Origin: Sinorhizobium fredii USDA 257
GTDB taxonomy: Bacteria > Pseudomonadota > Alphaproteobacteria > Rhizobiales > Rhizobiaceae
Assembly (NCBI RefSeq): GCF_000265205.3
Contig: NC_018000.1
Coordinates: 6,121,001 to 6,185,000 of the forward strand
Length of the DNA: 64,000 nt
Reading direction: 5' to 3'
How positions within the stretch are numbered: position 1 is the first letter of the stretch; every line of letters starts with the position of its first letter. The translations under genes and the position numbers were made by a program. The notes beneath the pieces were generated by a model, which was given only the letters and a program-made list of their open reading frames with translations, did not search any database and was not told the origin of the DNA. Positions 27,605 through 36,421 of the stretch are shown here, in pieces.

Positions 27605-30088
27605 CTATTCCGCCGCGATGATCTTCGGCATGTCGGCGGAAGGGATGCGGCAGGTGACTTCCGTGCCTTCGCCTTCCTTGCTGCGGATCGCTACGGTGCC
27701 GTGATGCAGGCTGACAAAACTCTCGACGATCGACAGGCCGAGACCCGCGCCGCCGCTCTGGCCGTAGCTCTCGAAGCGGTTGAACACGGTGTTCAGCACG
27801 TCCTGCGGGATGCCCGGTCCCGTATCGGTGACCGAGAAGACGAAATCGCTGCCTTCACGCCGGCATTGGAGGTCGATCGTGCTGCCGTCGGGCGCGAAAT
27901 TGGCGGCATTGGTCAAGAGCTTGATGAAGACCTGCTTCAGCCGCTGCTGGTCGGCGGTGATGCGCCCGAGATTGTCGGGCGCGTCGATCCTCAGCGAGAC
28001 GCCGCTCTCGGTCAGCCTGTCGGCCATCTGCTGCGCCACGTCGTCGAGCAGGTCCAAGAGGTTCACCTCGGACATGTCGAGTTCGACGATGCCAGCATCG
28101 ACGGTTGCAAGGTCGAGGATATCGTTGACGATCGTCAGCAGGAGCGAGGAGGAGGTGGCGATGTGGTCGACATATTCCGCCTGGCGCTCGTTGAGATCGC
28201 CGAAGGCCGGCGTCTTCAAGAGATCGGCAAAGCCGATGATGTTGGTCAGCGGCGAGCGCAGCTCGTAGGAGACGTGATGGACGAAATCGTTCTTCAGCGC
28301 ATCCGCCTTGCGCAAGGCCTCGTTCTTTTCCGTCAGCGCTCGCTCGACGCGCACGCTGTCGGTGATGTTGACGAACGTCAGCATCGTCTGGGCGTTGGGC
28401 AGCGGAATGACGGCATAGTCGAGGATCAGTCCGGTGCGCAGCTCCAGGATGCCGCGGCTCGACGGCCGCTCGTCGTCGAAGCTGGTGATGATATGGGCGA
28501 AGCGCTTCCAGCCGTCCGGCTGGTCGTATGAGGCGAGGCACGCCTGCTCGACGGCACGGATATGGGTGCCGGGCTTGGCCTCCGCCTCGCTGATGCCCCA
28601 GATCGCCCGGAAGGCCGGATTGGATAGCCGCATGCGGCCGTCGGGCCCGAAGACGGCGACGCCCTCGGCTAGGTGATCGATCGTTTCGCCCTGAACCTGC
28701 ACGAGCGTGTTGTAGCGGGTTTCGAGATCGACCTTTTCGGTCAGGTTCTCGAAGACCCAGGTCACGCCGCCCTGTGGCCGTGCCGTCGCGAAAACGCGCA
28801 GGGTCTGCCCGTTGGGCAGGTGCCAGAGGTCGGACTGCGTATCGAGGGCCTGGTAGACCGACAGCGCGTTTGTCTTCCATTGCTTCCAGTTGAGCTGTTC
28901 CGGCAGCTTGCCGCCGGCTCTCAGCCGATCGAGCACTTCGCCGTTGTCGGGCTTGCGCTCCAGGAACCCCATGTCCAGCTCCCAGAGCCGCTGGAAGGCC
29001 TGGTTGTAGAATTGCAGGCGCTGATTGCCGTCGAAGATCGCGACGGGCGTCGCCAGGTGGTCGAGCGTTTCGGCATGGCTCTTCAGCGTGCGCGCCAGTT
29101 CCTCGCGCACCGATTCGATGCCGGAAATGTCGATGGCCATGCCCGCCGAGCCGGTGGGGGTGCGGGCGTCGACGACGTCGAAGAAGGTGCGGTTGCCCTT
29201 GACGACGGTCGAAAGCTTGTCGCGGTACGGCGTTTCGAAGGTCGAGACGGAGCGGATCTTTTCGCGCGCCGTAGTCGCCAGCAATTCGCGTCCCTCGGTC
29301 GCGGCCACAGCCGGGCTACGCGCATCGACCGCCTCCGCATAGGCCTCGTTGACCCATTCGAGCTTGCCGTCGGCGCCGCGCTGCCAGACCGGAAGGTCGA
29401 CCGCGTCGAGAAGTGTGCGGAATGTCGAGAGCGAGGAATGCAACTGGTGACGCTCGAGCTTCAGTTCGGCCAGTTCGGCGCGCAGATTGTTGAGCGCGAT
29501 GAAGCGCACGAAGGCTCGCCCGCCGGATACGCGTCCCTGCGCTTCCAGCACCTCGTTGCGCTGTGTTTCGAGCACCAGGTCGAAACTTTGCGCCTGGGCG
29601 CGCAAGGCCTCGATCGCCTTCTCGAGCTGGCCCGCCGATTGCGGCTTGATCCAGCGCCCGAAGGCAAGAAAATCCCGGTCGTCCTGCGGAGCGCCGGTCT
29701 CGACGGGAAGCTGCCCGAGGAATTCCGGGCGTTCGGCCAGTCCGTCCCAGACGACAATCCGGCGGTTCTTGTCGGCAATGAGCGCCTGGAAACGGGAGAT
29801 CCGCTGGTTCGCATCCGAAAGGTCCGAGCGCAAGGCACGATTTTCCGCTTCGATATTGCCGCGCTGGCGGATGAGCCAGATCGCCGAAAGCATCGCTGCG
29901 GAGATGACGCCGATGAGCACGGAAAAGGTGACGACTTCGGAGGTGCCGAAAATCGATCTGGCGACCGGCGCGGAGGCCTGGGCGGCTGCGTCCGTTGCCG
30001 CCAAAAGCGCCGTGCCGGCGAACAACCGCCGCACCAGCCGGGAAGCCTTGCGGCCATCGCCGAAAAAGCTGAATCGTTCTCTTCTCAT
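27605..30088 (-). CDS. divL: DivL-type PAS sensor pseudo-histidine kinase
   Basis: About 827 residues from the ATG at 30088 (MRRERFSFFGDGRK), chosen because it has a GGGGAC site and places the membrane helix (SVLIGVISAAMLSAIWLI) near the N terminus. Several PAS-like regions follow (VDLPVWQRGADGKLEWVNEA, VAIFDGNQRLQFYNQAF, VAVFGPDGRMRLSNPAFR). The dimerisation box reads FVHHVSYELRSPL with tyrosine (Y608) where kinases have histidine, as in Caulobacter DivL, which tunes CckA-CtrA cell-cycle signalling. The ATPase domain is intact (GLGLSIVESFV). Position next to tsaE agrees with the alphaproteobacterial divL locus. Confidence 0.88.
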   Translation of the reverse strand: MRRERFSFFGDGRKASRLVRRLFAGTALLAATDAAAQASAPVARSIFGTSEVVTFSVLIGVISAAMLSAIWLIRQRGNIEAENRALRSDLSDANQRISRFQALIADKNRRIVVWDGLAERPEFLGQLPVETGAPQDDRDFLAFGRWIKPQSAGQLEKAIEALRAQAQSFDLVLETQRNEVLEAQGRVSGGRAFVRFIALNNLRAELAELKLERHQLHSSLSTFRTLLDAVDLPVWQRGADGKLEWVNEAYAEAVDARSPAVAATEGRELLATTAREKIRSVSTFETPYRDKLSTVVKGNRTFFDVVDARTPTGSAGMAIDISGIESVREELARTLKSHAETLDHLATPVAIFDGNQRLQFYNQAFQRLWELDMGFLERKPDNGEVLDRLRAGGKLPEQLNWKQWKTNALSVYQALDTQSDLWHLPNGQTLRVFATARPQGGVTWVFENLTEKVDLETRYNTLVQVQGETIDHLAEGVAVFGPDGRMRLSNPAFRAIWGISEAEAKPGTHIRAVEQACLASYDQPDGWKRFAHIITSFDDERPSSRGILELRTGLILDYAVIPLPNAQTMLTFVNITDSVRVERALTEKNEALRKADALKNDFVHHVSYELRSPLTNIIGFADLLKTPAFGDLNERQAEYVDHIATSSSLLLTIVNDILDLATVDAGIVELDMSEVNLLDLLDDVAQQMADRLTESGVSLRIDAPDNLGRITADQQRLKQVFIKLLTNAANFAPDGSTIDLQCRREGSDFVFSVTDTGPGIPQDVLNTVFNRFESYGQSGGAGLGLSIVESFVSLHHGTVAIRSKEGEGTEVTCRIPSADMPKIIAAE

Positions 30089-30312
30089 GGCGCCGTCCCC
30101 GTTGATCCGCAAAGTTCCGCCGACCTTGCGTCGCCATGCTCGAAACCCTCGAGGAGGGTTTGCGTCCGTTCCGATTGCATCCCCGGTCTGTCTCCGTCTG
30201 TTTGCCGCTTTCCGACAAGACATCCCCGCCCGTAACGCCTCAGGCCCCTCCGGCGTCACGAATCAATGACTTAACCATACTTCTTTGACGATTCACCGGA
30301 AAGTGCGCCGCC

Positions 30313-30352
30313 CAAAAAAGCGGCCGCGATCTCTTGTCAAGATCGCGGCCAC
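30313..30352 (-). terminator. Rho-independent terminator of ahcY
   Basis: The arms GGCCGCGATC at 30322-30331 and GATCGCGGCC at 30341-30350 pair exactly around a nine-base loop. Read on the minus strand the stem is followed by a T-run (TTTTTT). It lies about 30 bp after the ahcY stop. The remaining 225 bp up to divL holds the divL leader and no further gene. Confidence 0.88.
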
Positions 30353-30380
30353 AAGATGTTGTGGATTGCCCGGGTAAGGA

Positions 30381-31781
30381 TTAGTACCGGTAGTGTTCGG
30401 CCTTGAACGGGCCCTGCGGCTTCACGCCGATATAGTCGGCCTGCTCTTCCGAAAGCTCGGTCAATCTGGCGCCGAGCTTGGCGAGATGCAGGCGAGCGAC
30501 CTTCTCGTCGAGCTGCTTCGGCAGAATGTAGACCTCGTTGTTGTAGTTTTCGCCCTTGGTGAAGAGCTCGATTTGCGCCAGCACCTGGTTGGAGAAGGAG
30601 GCCGACATGACGAAGGACGGGTGACCGGTGGCGTTGCCGAGGTTCAACAGGCGGCCTTCCGAAAGCAGGATCAGCCGGTTGCCCTTCGGGAACTCGATCA
30701 GGTCCACCTGCGGCTTGACGTTCGTCCACTTCAGGTTCCTGAGCGCGGAGACCTGAATCTCGTTGTCGAAGTGGCCGATATTGCCGACGATCGCCATGTC
30801 CTTCATCTCGCGCATATGCTCGATGCGGATGACGTCCTTGTTGCCGGTGGTGGTGATGAAGATGTCGGCGGACGACACGACGTCCTCGAGCTGCACCACT
30901 TCGTAACCGTCCATGGCGGCCTGCAGCGCGCAGATCGGATCGATTTCGGTGACCTTGACGCGGGCGCCGGCGCCCTGCAGCGAGGCGGCCGACCCCTTGC
31001 CGACGTCGCCATAGCCGCAGACCACGGCGACCTTGCCGGCCATCATCACGTCGGTACCGCGGCGGATGCCGTCGACGAGCGACTCCTTGCAGCCGTACTT
31101 GTTGTCGAACTTCGACTTGGTGACGCTGTCGTTGACGTTGATTGCCGGGAAGGGCAGCAGGCTCTTGGCCTGGAGCTGGTACAGGCGGTTGACGCCGGTG
31201 GTCGTCTCTTCGGTCACGCCCTTGATGGCGTCGCGCTGCTTGGTGAACCAGCCCGGCGAGGCGGCAAGCCGCTTCTTGATCTGGGCGAAGAGGATTTCTT
31301 CTTCTTCCGAACCGGGATTCGAAAGCACGTTCTCGCCGGCTTCGGCGCGGGCGCCGAGCAGGATGTACATGGTGGCGTCGCCGCCATCATCGAGGATCAT
31401 GTTGGAGAAGCCGCCATCGGTCCACTGGAAGATCTTGTCCGTATAGGCCCAGTATTCTTCGAGGGTTTCGCCCTTGACGGCGAAGACCGGCACGCCGCTT
31501 GCAGCGATCGCCGCTGCCGCATGGTCCTGCGTGGAGAAGATGTTGCAGGACGCCCAGCGGACATCCGCGCCAAGCGCAACCAGGGTCTCGATCAGCACGG
31601 CGGTCTGGATGGTCATGTGCAGCGAGCCGGTGATGCGTGCGCCCTTCAGCGGCTTCGAAGCGCCGAATTCCTCACGGCAGGCCATCAGGCCCGGCATTTC
31701 CGTTTCGGCAATGGTAATTTCCTTGCGCCCGAAATCGGCAAGCCCGATGTCGGCGACAATATAGTCCTGAGTTGCGGTCAT
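30381..31781 (-). CDS. ahcY: Adenosylhomocysteinase
   Basis: A 466-residue NAD-dependent enzyme that splits S-adenosylhomocysteine into adenosine and homocysteine, removing the product inhibitor of methyltransferases. The start at ATG 31781 ([20 protein letters not shown]) gives the normal length. The NAD-binding motif [20 protein letters not shown] and the C-terminal PFKAEHYRY are intact. A perfect palindrome lies about 130-150 bp upstream (31909-31930), suggesting control by the methionine/SAH cycle regulator. A good terminator follows. Confidence 0.98.
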   Translation of the reverse strand: MTATQDYIVADIGLADFGRKEITIAETEMPGLMACREEFGASKPLKGARITGSLHMTIQTAVLIETLVALGADVRWASCNIFSTQDHAAAAIAASGVPVFAVKGETLEEYWAYTDKIFQWTDGGFSNMILDDGGDATMYILLGARAEAGENVLSNPGSEEEEILFAQIKKRLAASPGWFTKQRDAIKGVTEETTTGVNRLYQLQAKSLLPFPAINVNDSVTKSKFDNKYGCKESLVDGIRRGTDVMMAGKVAVVCGYGDVGKGSAASLQGAGARVKVTEIDPICALQAAMDGYEVVQLEDVVSSADIFITTTGNKDVIRIEHMREMKDMAIVGNIGHFDNEIQVSALRNLKWTNVKPQVDLIEFPKGNRLILLSEGRLLNLGNATGHPSFVMSASFSNQVLAQIELFTKGENYNNEVYILPKQLDEKVARLHLAKLGARLTELSEEQADYIGVKPQGPFKAEHYRY

Positions 31782-31908
31782 GGAGTTCTCCAGGCTGATC
31801 TTGGGGCGCGTCGGTCCTACAGAGTCCGGCGGCATGACGATGCCTCCCGCGCGTCACGTTCGGGAGAGTGGGCTCGGTCTATCAGGAATCGTCGGGCAGG
31901 GCAACCGT

Positions 31909-31930
31909 CATATAAAGAGGTCTTTATATG
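31909..31930. promoter_or_regulatory. Perfect palindromic operator upstream of ahcY (SahR-like)
   Basis: CATATAAAGA and TCTTTATATG form a perfect 10-bp inverted repeat around GG. It is AT-rich in a GC-rich context and sits in the ahcY upstream region, 42 bp from the end of ptsH. From memory this resembles the operator of SahR, an ArsR-family regulator that senses S-adenosylhomocysteine in proteobacteria. The regulator gene is not in the window. Confidence 0.7.
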
Positions 31931-31971
31931 TTTATATTACCGTGCCGGAGAGCGGGACGGCCAGCAGGGGA

Positions 31972-32265
31972 TCACATTTCCTCGCCGAACTTGTCGCGCA
32001 CCAGCGCATCCAACGCGTTCAAGGCCTCTTCGGCCTGATTGCCGCTGGCGGCCACGAAGACCGTGCAGCCGGTGCTGGCGGCCAGCATCATCAGTCCCAT
32101 GATGGATGTTCCGCCGACGGTCATTCCGTCTTTCGATACGGTGATCTCGGCGTCGTAGGCCTCGACCGTCTGCACGAATTTCGCCGAGGCCCGCGCATGC
32201 AGGCCGCGCTTGTTGATGATGAGCAGCTCGCGCGTCAGCGCCGTGTCGGGCAGGTGGTCCATCAT
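31972..32265 (-). CDS. ptsH: HPr phosphocarrier protein
   Basis: A 97-residue HPr, starting at the ATG at 32265 that overlaps the manX stop (ATGA); the next codon is also ATG. The phosphorylated histidine is in NKRGLHARASAKFV and the regulatory serine region is GGTSIMGLMML. In alphaproteobacteria HPr passes phosphate from EI to EIIA proteins and is phosphorylated on serine by HprK. It is last in the chvI-chvG-hprK-manX-ptsH run. Confidence 0.96.
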   Translation of the reverse strand: MMDHLPDTALTRELLIINKRGLHARASAKFVQTVEAYDAEITVSKDGMTVGGTSIMGLMMLAASTGCTVFVAASGNQAEEALNALDALVRDKFGEEM

Positions 32266-32663
32266 TTTCCGCTCAGGACGCGGCTGGCGACATTGATGTA
32301 TTTGCGGCCCGCCTCGGAAGCCTCGACAAGGGCCTTGTCCATGTCGCTCTCGCCCCGGACGCCGGCGAGCTTGATCAGCATCGGCAGGTTGACGCCGGCG
32401 ATCACCTCGACGATGCCGCTGCGCATCACGGAAATGGCGAGATTGGAAGGTGTGCCGCCGAACATGTCGGTCAGGATGATGACACCGTTTCCTTCGTCGG
32501 CACTTTCGACGGCGTCGATGATATCCTGACGCCGCTGGTCCATGTCGTCCTCGGGGCCGATGCACACCGTCTCGATAGCTTTTTGCGGACCGACGACATG
32601 TTCCAATGCATGCCGAAACTCATCCGCCAGCTTGCCATGGGTGACAAGCACAAGTCCGATCAT
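32262..32663 (-). CDS. manX: PTS IIA component, mannose family
   Basis: A 133-residue EIIA of the mannose type with the phospho-histidine in LVLVTHGKLADEF. No EIIB or EIIC gene is nearby, so it is unlikely to carry sugar and is better seen as part of a regulatory phosphorelay. It overlaps ptsH by four bases. A 155-bp gap without recognisable features separates it from hprK. Confidence 0.93.
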   Translation of the reverse strand: MIGLVLVTHGKLADEFRHALEHVVGPQKAIETVCIGPEDDMDQRRQDIIDAVESADEGNGVIILTDMFGGTPSNLAISVMRSGIVEVIAGVNLPMLIKLAGVRGESDMDKALVEASEAGRKYINVASRVLSGK

Positions 32664-32818
32664 GGGTATCTTTGCTCCAACTGCAGTGCAATTCGTCGAT
32701 GGTCAGATATCGCAATGCAGCAATTTCGTCCACCTGTTGGGGCGGCCATCTTGGCAAGGAAAAGCTGAAGTGCAAGCCAAAAATGCCGAAAAAGCAGTCG
32801 CCCTGCCTTTCGACAAGG

Positions 32819-33274
32819 CTAAAGGCCTAGTTTTTCCGGCAGCAATGCGGTGAGCGCATCGACCGGCGAAAGCAGAGTTTCAACGGGAAGGCGCAGCATC
32901 GGCAAGCTTCGCCCGATCTCAAGTTGCAGTTCCTCTTGCTCCGGGGGAAGGCGCGGATCGAAAGGCGCGCGGACCGGCAGGATCGCCCAGTCGAGGACAC
33001 AGGCAGGCAGGGTGTCGACTTCCGCTATGCCGCTGCCGCGGATTTCGATCAGGCCGCGGATCGCCGCAGGGCAGCGCGCCACGATCCGCTCGTTCGCGAG
33101 CGTCAGGTCGACGCGGTCGTCAGCAACGAGCGCCGCGAAGCGCCCGCGGCGTCGTAGTTCTGCAATGCAGGCGAGCGCCAGAGCCGATTTCCCCGATCCG
33201 GAAGGGCCGGTGACCAGAAAGCCGGTCGTGCCGAGCACCATGGCGGTGCCGTGGATGTTGCAGTGCGTGCTCAC
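32819..33274 (-). CDS. hprK: HPr kinase/phosphorylase, short alphaproteobacterial form
   Basis: A 151-residue protein with the P-loop GPSGSGKSALALAC and the family block GSGIAEV. It lacks the N-terminal half of firmicute HprK (about 310 residues); this short catalytic form is normal for alphaproteobacteria. It phosphorylates the regulatory serine of HPr. The start overlaps the chvG stop by four bases (ATGA), linking it to the ChvG-ChvI system. Confidence 0.95.
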   Translation of the reverse strand: MSTHCNIHGTAMVLGTTGFLVTGPSGSGKSALALACIAELRRRGRFAALVADDRVDLTLANERIVARCPAAIRGLIEIRGSGIAEVDTLPACVLDWAILPVRAPFDPRLPPEQEELQLEIGRSLPMLRLPVETLLSPVDALTALLPEKLGL

Positions 33275-35058
33275 GTGTGCGGCTCGGCGGGAAGGGAAAG
33301 GATGAAGCGGGCACCGGTTACCTCACCGCCCTTGCCGACGATGTTTTCCGCCTTCAGTGTGCCGCCGTGGGCTTCGGCGATCTGGCGCGAAATCGACAGG
33401 CCGAGGCCGGAATTCTGGCCGAAATCCTCGGCCTCCGGCCGGTCCGTGTAGAAACGCTCGAAAATCCGGTCAATGTCTTCCGCCTGAATGCCGGGACCGT
33501 TGTCCTCGACATAGACGAGGCAGCGCGACCGCGAACGGGTCAGGCGCAGGATGATCCGGCCGTTCGGTTCCGGCACGAAGGAGCGAGCGTTCTCTATGAG
33601 GTTGGTGATGATCTGCCCAATGCGCAGGTCGTAGCCGCTGACGATGAAGTTCGCCTTCGGATTGTCCTTGCGATCGACGACGAAGTCGAGCAGCACGGGC
33701 TTCTTCTTGCCGCGAATCTGCCGCGAGATGTCGATCATATCGCCGAGAAGTTTTTCCAGGTCGATCTTCTTCGCGTCGCTGCGCGCCAGTTCGGCATCGA
33801 GCCGCGAGGCGTCGGAAATGTCGCTGATCAGCCGGTCGAGGCGCCGGACATCGTGCTGGATGATGTCGAGCAGCCGCTTCTTCGACTCCTCCGTGCGCGC
33901 CAGCGGCAGGGTCTCGACGGCGCTCCTGAGCGAGGTGAGCGGATTCTTGAGCTCGTGGCTGACATCGGCGGCGAAGTTCTCGATCGCGGCGATGCGATCG
34001 TAAAGCGCCGTCGTCATTTCCCGGAGCGCCACCGAAAGGTTGCCGATCTCGTCCTGGCGGGAGGAGAAGTCCGGGATTTCCTCGCGCTCCTTGGCGCCGC
34101 CGCGACGCACCCGGATGGCGGCTGCCGACAGTCGCCGCAACGGATTGGCGATCGTCGACGACAGGAGCAGCGAGAGAATGACATTGACGAGCGCCGCCAC
34201 GCCGAAGACGCGGATGATTGCCAGACGTTCGGCATGGACGATCTTGTCGATGTCGCCCGCCTGGGTGGAAAGCAGCAGGACGCCGAGCACCGCGCGAAAG
34301 CGCTGCACTGGCACCGCCACGGACACGATCAGCTCGCCCTTCTCTGTGACCCGCACCACCGCGCCGCGTACGCCGGTCAGCGCGTTCATCACCTCCGGAT
34401 AGATCGAGCCGTTGCCGCCCGGCGGCTCTTTGTAGAGCGGCAGGTCACGCGGCTGCAGCAGGCGGTTGAACCAGGCGCTGATCTTATCGGAAACGCTCGA
34501 CGTCTCCGGATCGACCGGCGGAAGATCGAAGCGGAGCACCTGGCCGCCGCTATAGAGATGGCGCGAGTCGAGCAGAAGGTCGGCATCGGCGTCGAACAGG
34601 CGAGCCCGCGTGCGTGTCGGCGAGATTAGCCTTCTGAGGACGGGCGCGACTCGTTCTTGGATGATCGGGAATTCCAGATCCTCGTCGCTCGGCAGCGGGG
34701 TTATGCTCTCGCCGGCCTGCAGCTCGAGCAGCTTTTGCGGGTCGATGGTGATCGAGTTGGTGTCGACCGACGCCGAGGCGGAGATGGCTCCGGCGATGAT
34801 TTCGCCTTGGGTCAGCAGGCTTTCCACGCGGGCGTCGATGAGGCCCTCGCGGAACTGGTTCAGGTACATGATCCCGCCGACCAGAACGACGAGCGCGACG
34901 AGGTTGAAGAAGACGATGCGCCGCGTCAGGCTGGAGAAGACGGCGTTGCCGAACAGCCGCCGGATCAGCGTAAAGGGATGCGCCCATCGGCGCCTTCCAC
35001 GCAGCGCCGATGACCGCCCGTCCGAATCTTCGATCTCGCCCTGCAAGACTTCTACCAA
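33271..35058 (-). CDS. chvG: Sensor histidine kinase ChvG (ExoS)
   Basis: A 595-residue membrane sensor if read from TTG 35058, where CGGAAG lies upstream and the protein begins LVEVLQGEIEDSDG; a longer open frame runs to 35178 but is Arg-rich and unlike the family. Two membrane helices (VFFNLVALVVLVGGIMYL and FGVAALVNVILSLLLSS) flank a large periplasmic domain. A HAMP-like linker follows, then H368 in DVSHELKNPLTSL and the ATPase boxes DNGPGI and GLGLSISRQI. In Sinorhizobium it controls succinoglycan, motility and acid/envelope response with ChvI. Confidence 0.94.
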   Translation of the reverse strand: MVEVLQGEIEDSDGRSSALRGRRRWAHPFTLIRRLFGNAVFSSLTRRIVFFNLVALVVLVGGIMYLNQFREGLIDARVESLLTQGEIIAGAISASASVDTNSITIDPQKLLELQAGESITPLPSDEDLEFPIIQERVAPVLRRLISPTRTRARLFDADADLLLDSRHLYSGGQVLRFDLPPVDPETSSVSDKISAWFNRLLQPRDLPLYKEPPGGNGSIYPEVMNALTGVRGAVVRVTEKGELIVSVAVPVQRFRAVLGVLLLSTQAGDIDKIVHAERLAIIRVFGVAALVNVILSLLLSSTIANPLRRLSAAAIRVRRGGAKEREEIPDFSSRQDEIGNLSVALREMTTALYDRIAAIENFAADVSHELKNPLTSLRSAVETLPLARTEESKKRLLDIIQHDVRRLDRLISDISDASRLDAELARSDAKKIDLEKLLGDMIDISRQIRGKKKPVLLDFVVDRKDNPKANFIVSGYDLRIGQIITNLIENARSFVPEPNGRIILRLTRSRSRCLVYVEDNGPGIQAEDIDRIFERFYTDRPEAEDFGQNSGLGLSISRQIAEAHGGTLKAENIVGKGGEVTGARFILSLPAEPHT

Positions 35059-35358
35059 GTCTTCCGCTCCCACGACGAATATTCGCCGCCCTTTTTGTTT
35101 GCGTATCAGCCCCGGGCCGGCCTGCCGCTCTTGCGCCCAAGCCATCCTTCGGCGCCGCCGAATCCGCGATCGGAGCACCGAAGGGTCGGGCTTGAGGTCA
35201 AGCGTATTGCGGCGCTTTCGCCGAAGCCGGCGCTATCTGGCGGAATCGATCGCCGCTATCATCATGACTGCTCACCAGTCGCGAGCTGCGATCCCGTTCG
35301 GTGGCCGCGTCGGTTTTCAATGAGCCACAATCGGTGCGAAGGCAAGCCCCGCGTGGCC
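35059..35358. other. Gap between chvG start and chvI stop
   Basis: About 300 bp with no convincing gene. An open frame continuous with chvG covers 35059-35178 but its translation is Arg-rich with no family similarity, so it is better taken as leader. No terminator with a T-run was seen, so chvI and chvG may be on one transcript or chvG may have a promoter here. Confidence 0.4.
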
Positions 35359-36084
35359 TCAGGCGGACTCGCGGAAGCGATAGCCGACGCCATAGAGCGT
35401 CTCGATCATATCGAAGTCGCAGTCGACCATCTTGAACTTCTTGCGAAGCCGCTTGATGTGGCTGTCGATCGTCCGGTCGTCGACATAGACCTGTTCGTCA
35501 TAGGCGGCATCCATCAGCGCGTCGCGGCTTTTCACGACGCCGGGCCGCTGCGCCAACGAATGCAGGATGAGAAATTCGGTGACGGTGAGTGTGACCGGTT
35601 CGCTCTTCCAGGTGCAGGTGTGGCGCTCCTGGTCCATGACCAGCTGTCCGCGCTCCAGCGAGCGGGACGGCGCGTCGGCGCTCTTGGCAAGGCCAACGAC
35701 TCCGGCCGCGGCGGCGTCGCGGGCCGGTGCGCGGCGCAGGATCGCCTTGACGCGCTCGACCAGGAGCCGCTGCGAGAACGGCTTCGTGATGAAATCGTCC
35801 GCCCCCATCTTCAGGCCGAAGAGCTCGTCGATCTCCTCGTCCTTGGAGGTCAGGAAGATCACCGGCAGATCGGATTTCTGCCGGAGCCGCCGCAACAGCT
35901 CCATGCCGTCCATGCGCGGCATCTTGATGTCGAAGATCGCCAGGTGCGGCGGGCGCGCCACCAGGCCCTCGAGCGCGGAGGCGCCATCGGTATAGGTTTC
36001 GACCTTGTAGCCCTCGGCTTCCAGCGCGATGGATACCGATGTCAGGATGTTACGGTCGTCATCGACAAGCGCGATGGTCTGCAT
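35359..36084 (-). CDS. chvI: Response regulator ChvI
   Basis: A 241-residue OmpR-type regulator. The receiver has the acidic pair in ALVDDDRN, the phospho-acceptor D52 ([11 protein letters not shown]) and the conserved lysine in FITKPFSQR. The C-terminal winged helix ([30 protein letters not shown]) binds DNA. It is phosphorylated by ChvG and is needed for symbiosis and acid response in Sinorhizobium and Agrobacterium. It diverges from pckA. Confidence 0.97.
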   Translation of the reverse strand: MQTIALVDDDRNILTSVSIALEAEGYKVETYTDGASALEGLVARPPHLAIFDIKMPRMDGMELLRRLRQKSDLPVIFLTSKDEEIDELFGLKMGADDFITKPFSQRLLVERVKAILRRAPARDAAAAGVVGLAKSADAPSRSLERGQLVMDQERHTCTWKSEPVTLTVTEFLILHSLAQRPGVVKSRDALMDAAYDEQVYVDDRTIDSHIKRLRKKFKMVDCDFDMIETLYGVGYRFRESA

Positions 36085-36421
36085 CGTGTTTCAACTCCGT
36101 CTTTATGGGTCCGGCGCCGGGATCCGCTCTTGGCAGCGGCGGCAAACCGCGAGTCACGGTTGCGTTACTTGAGTATAAAGGTGGAACAAATTGTGGCGAA
36201 GCGAAAAAAGCGCCCTATCGCAGGCGGGTCGGAGCGCCTGCTACGGTTGGGCTCCTCCAGGGAGCGATTCAACCGATTAAAAAATCCATATTTTTCTTTA
36301 AATCGATTAATATACTGATATCATTACTCTTTTAGGATTAACTACCTTGTTTTCAGCAAACCGACCCGGTATGTTCCAATGAAATTCAACGCCATTGGCC
36401 AGAGACGAAGGAAGCTTGACC
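36085..36421. promoter_or_regulatory. Divergent chvI/pckA control region
   Basis: A 337-bp non-coding region. The right half (about 36265-36350) is strikingly AT-rich. It contains two related decamers, AACCGATTAA at 36271-36280 and AATCGATTAA at 36301-36310, exactly 30 bp apart. The second sits in a TTTAAATCGATTAATA context with a central CG, like a LacI-family operator. A 7-bp stem occurs at 36220-36241. In S. meliloti pckA is controlled by the LacI-type PckR, which may act here. Confidence 0.55.

Noticed and set aside
26702..28531. A 609-residue plus-strand frame opposite the tsaE-amgK fusion and divL
   Set aside because: Shadow frame without motifs, crossing the junction of two real genes.
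31782..31971. A SAM or SAH riboswitch in the ahcY leader
   Set aside because: I could not find the conserved pseudoknot elements; the palindrome at 31909-31930 explains regulation better.
30393..32102. A 569-residue plus-strand frame opposite ahcY
   Set aside because: Shadow of ahcY, whose motifs are complete.
35059..35178. N-terminal extension of chvG from 35178
   Set aside because: Arg-rich and not family-like; the TTG start at 35058 gives the expected length.
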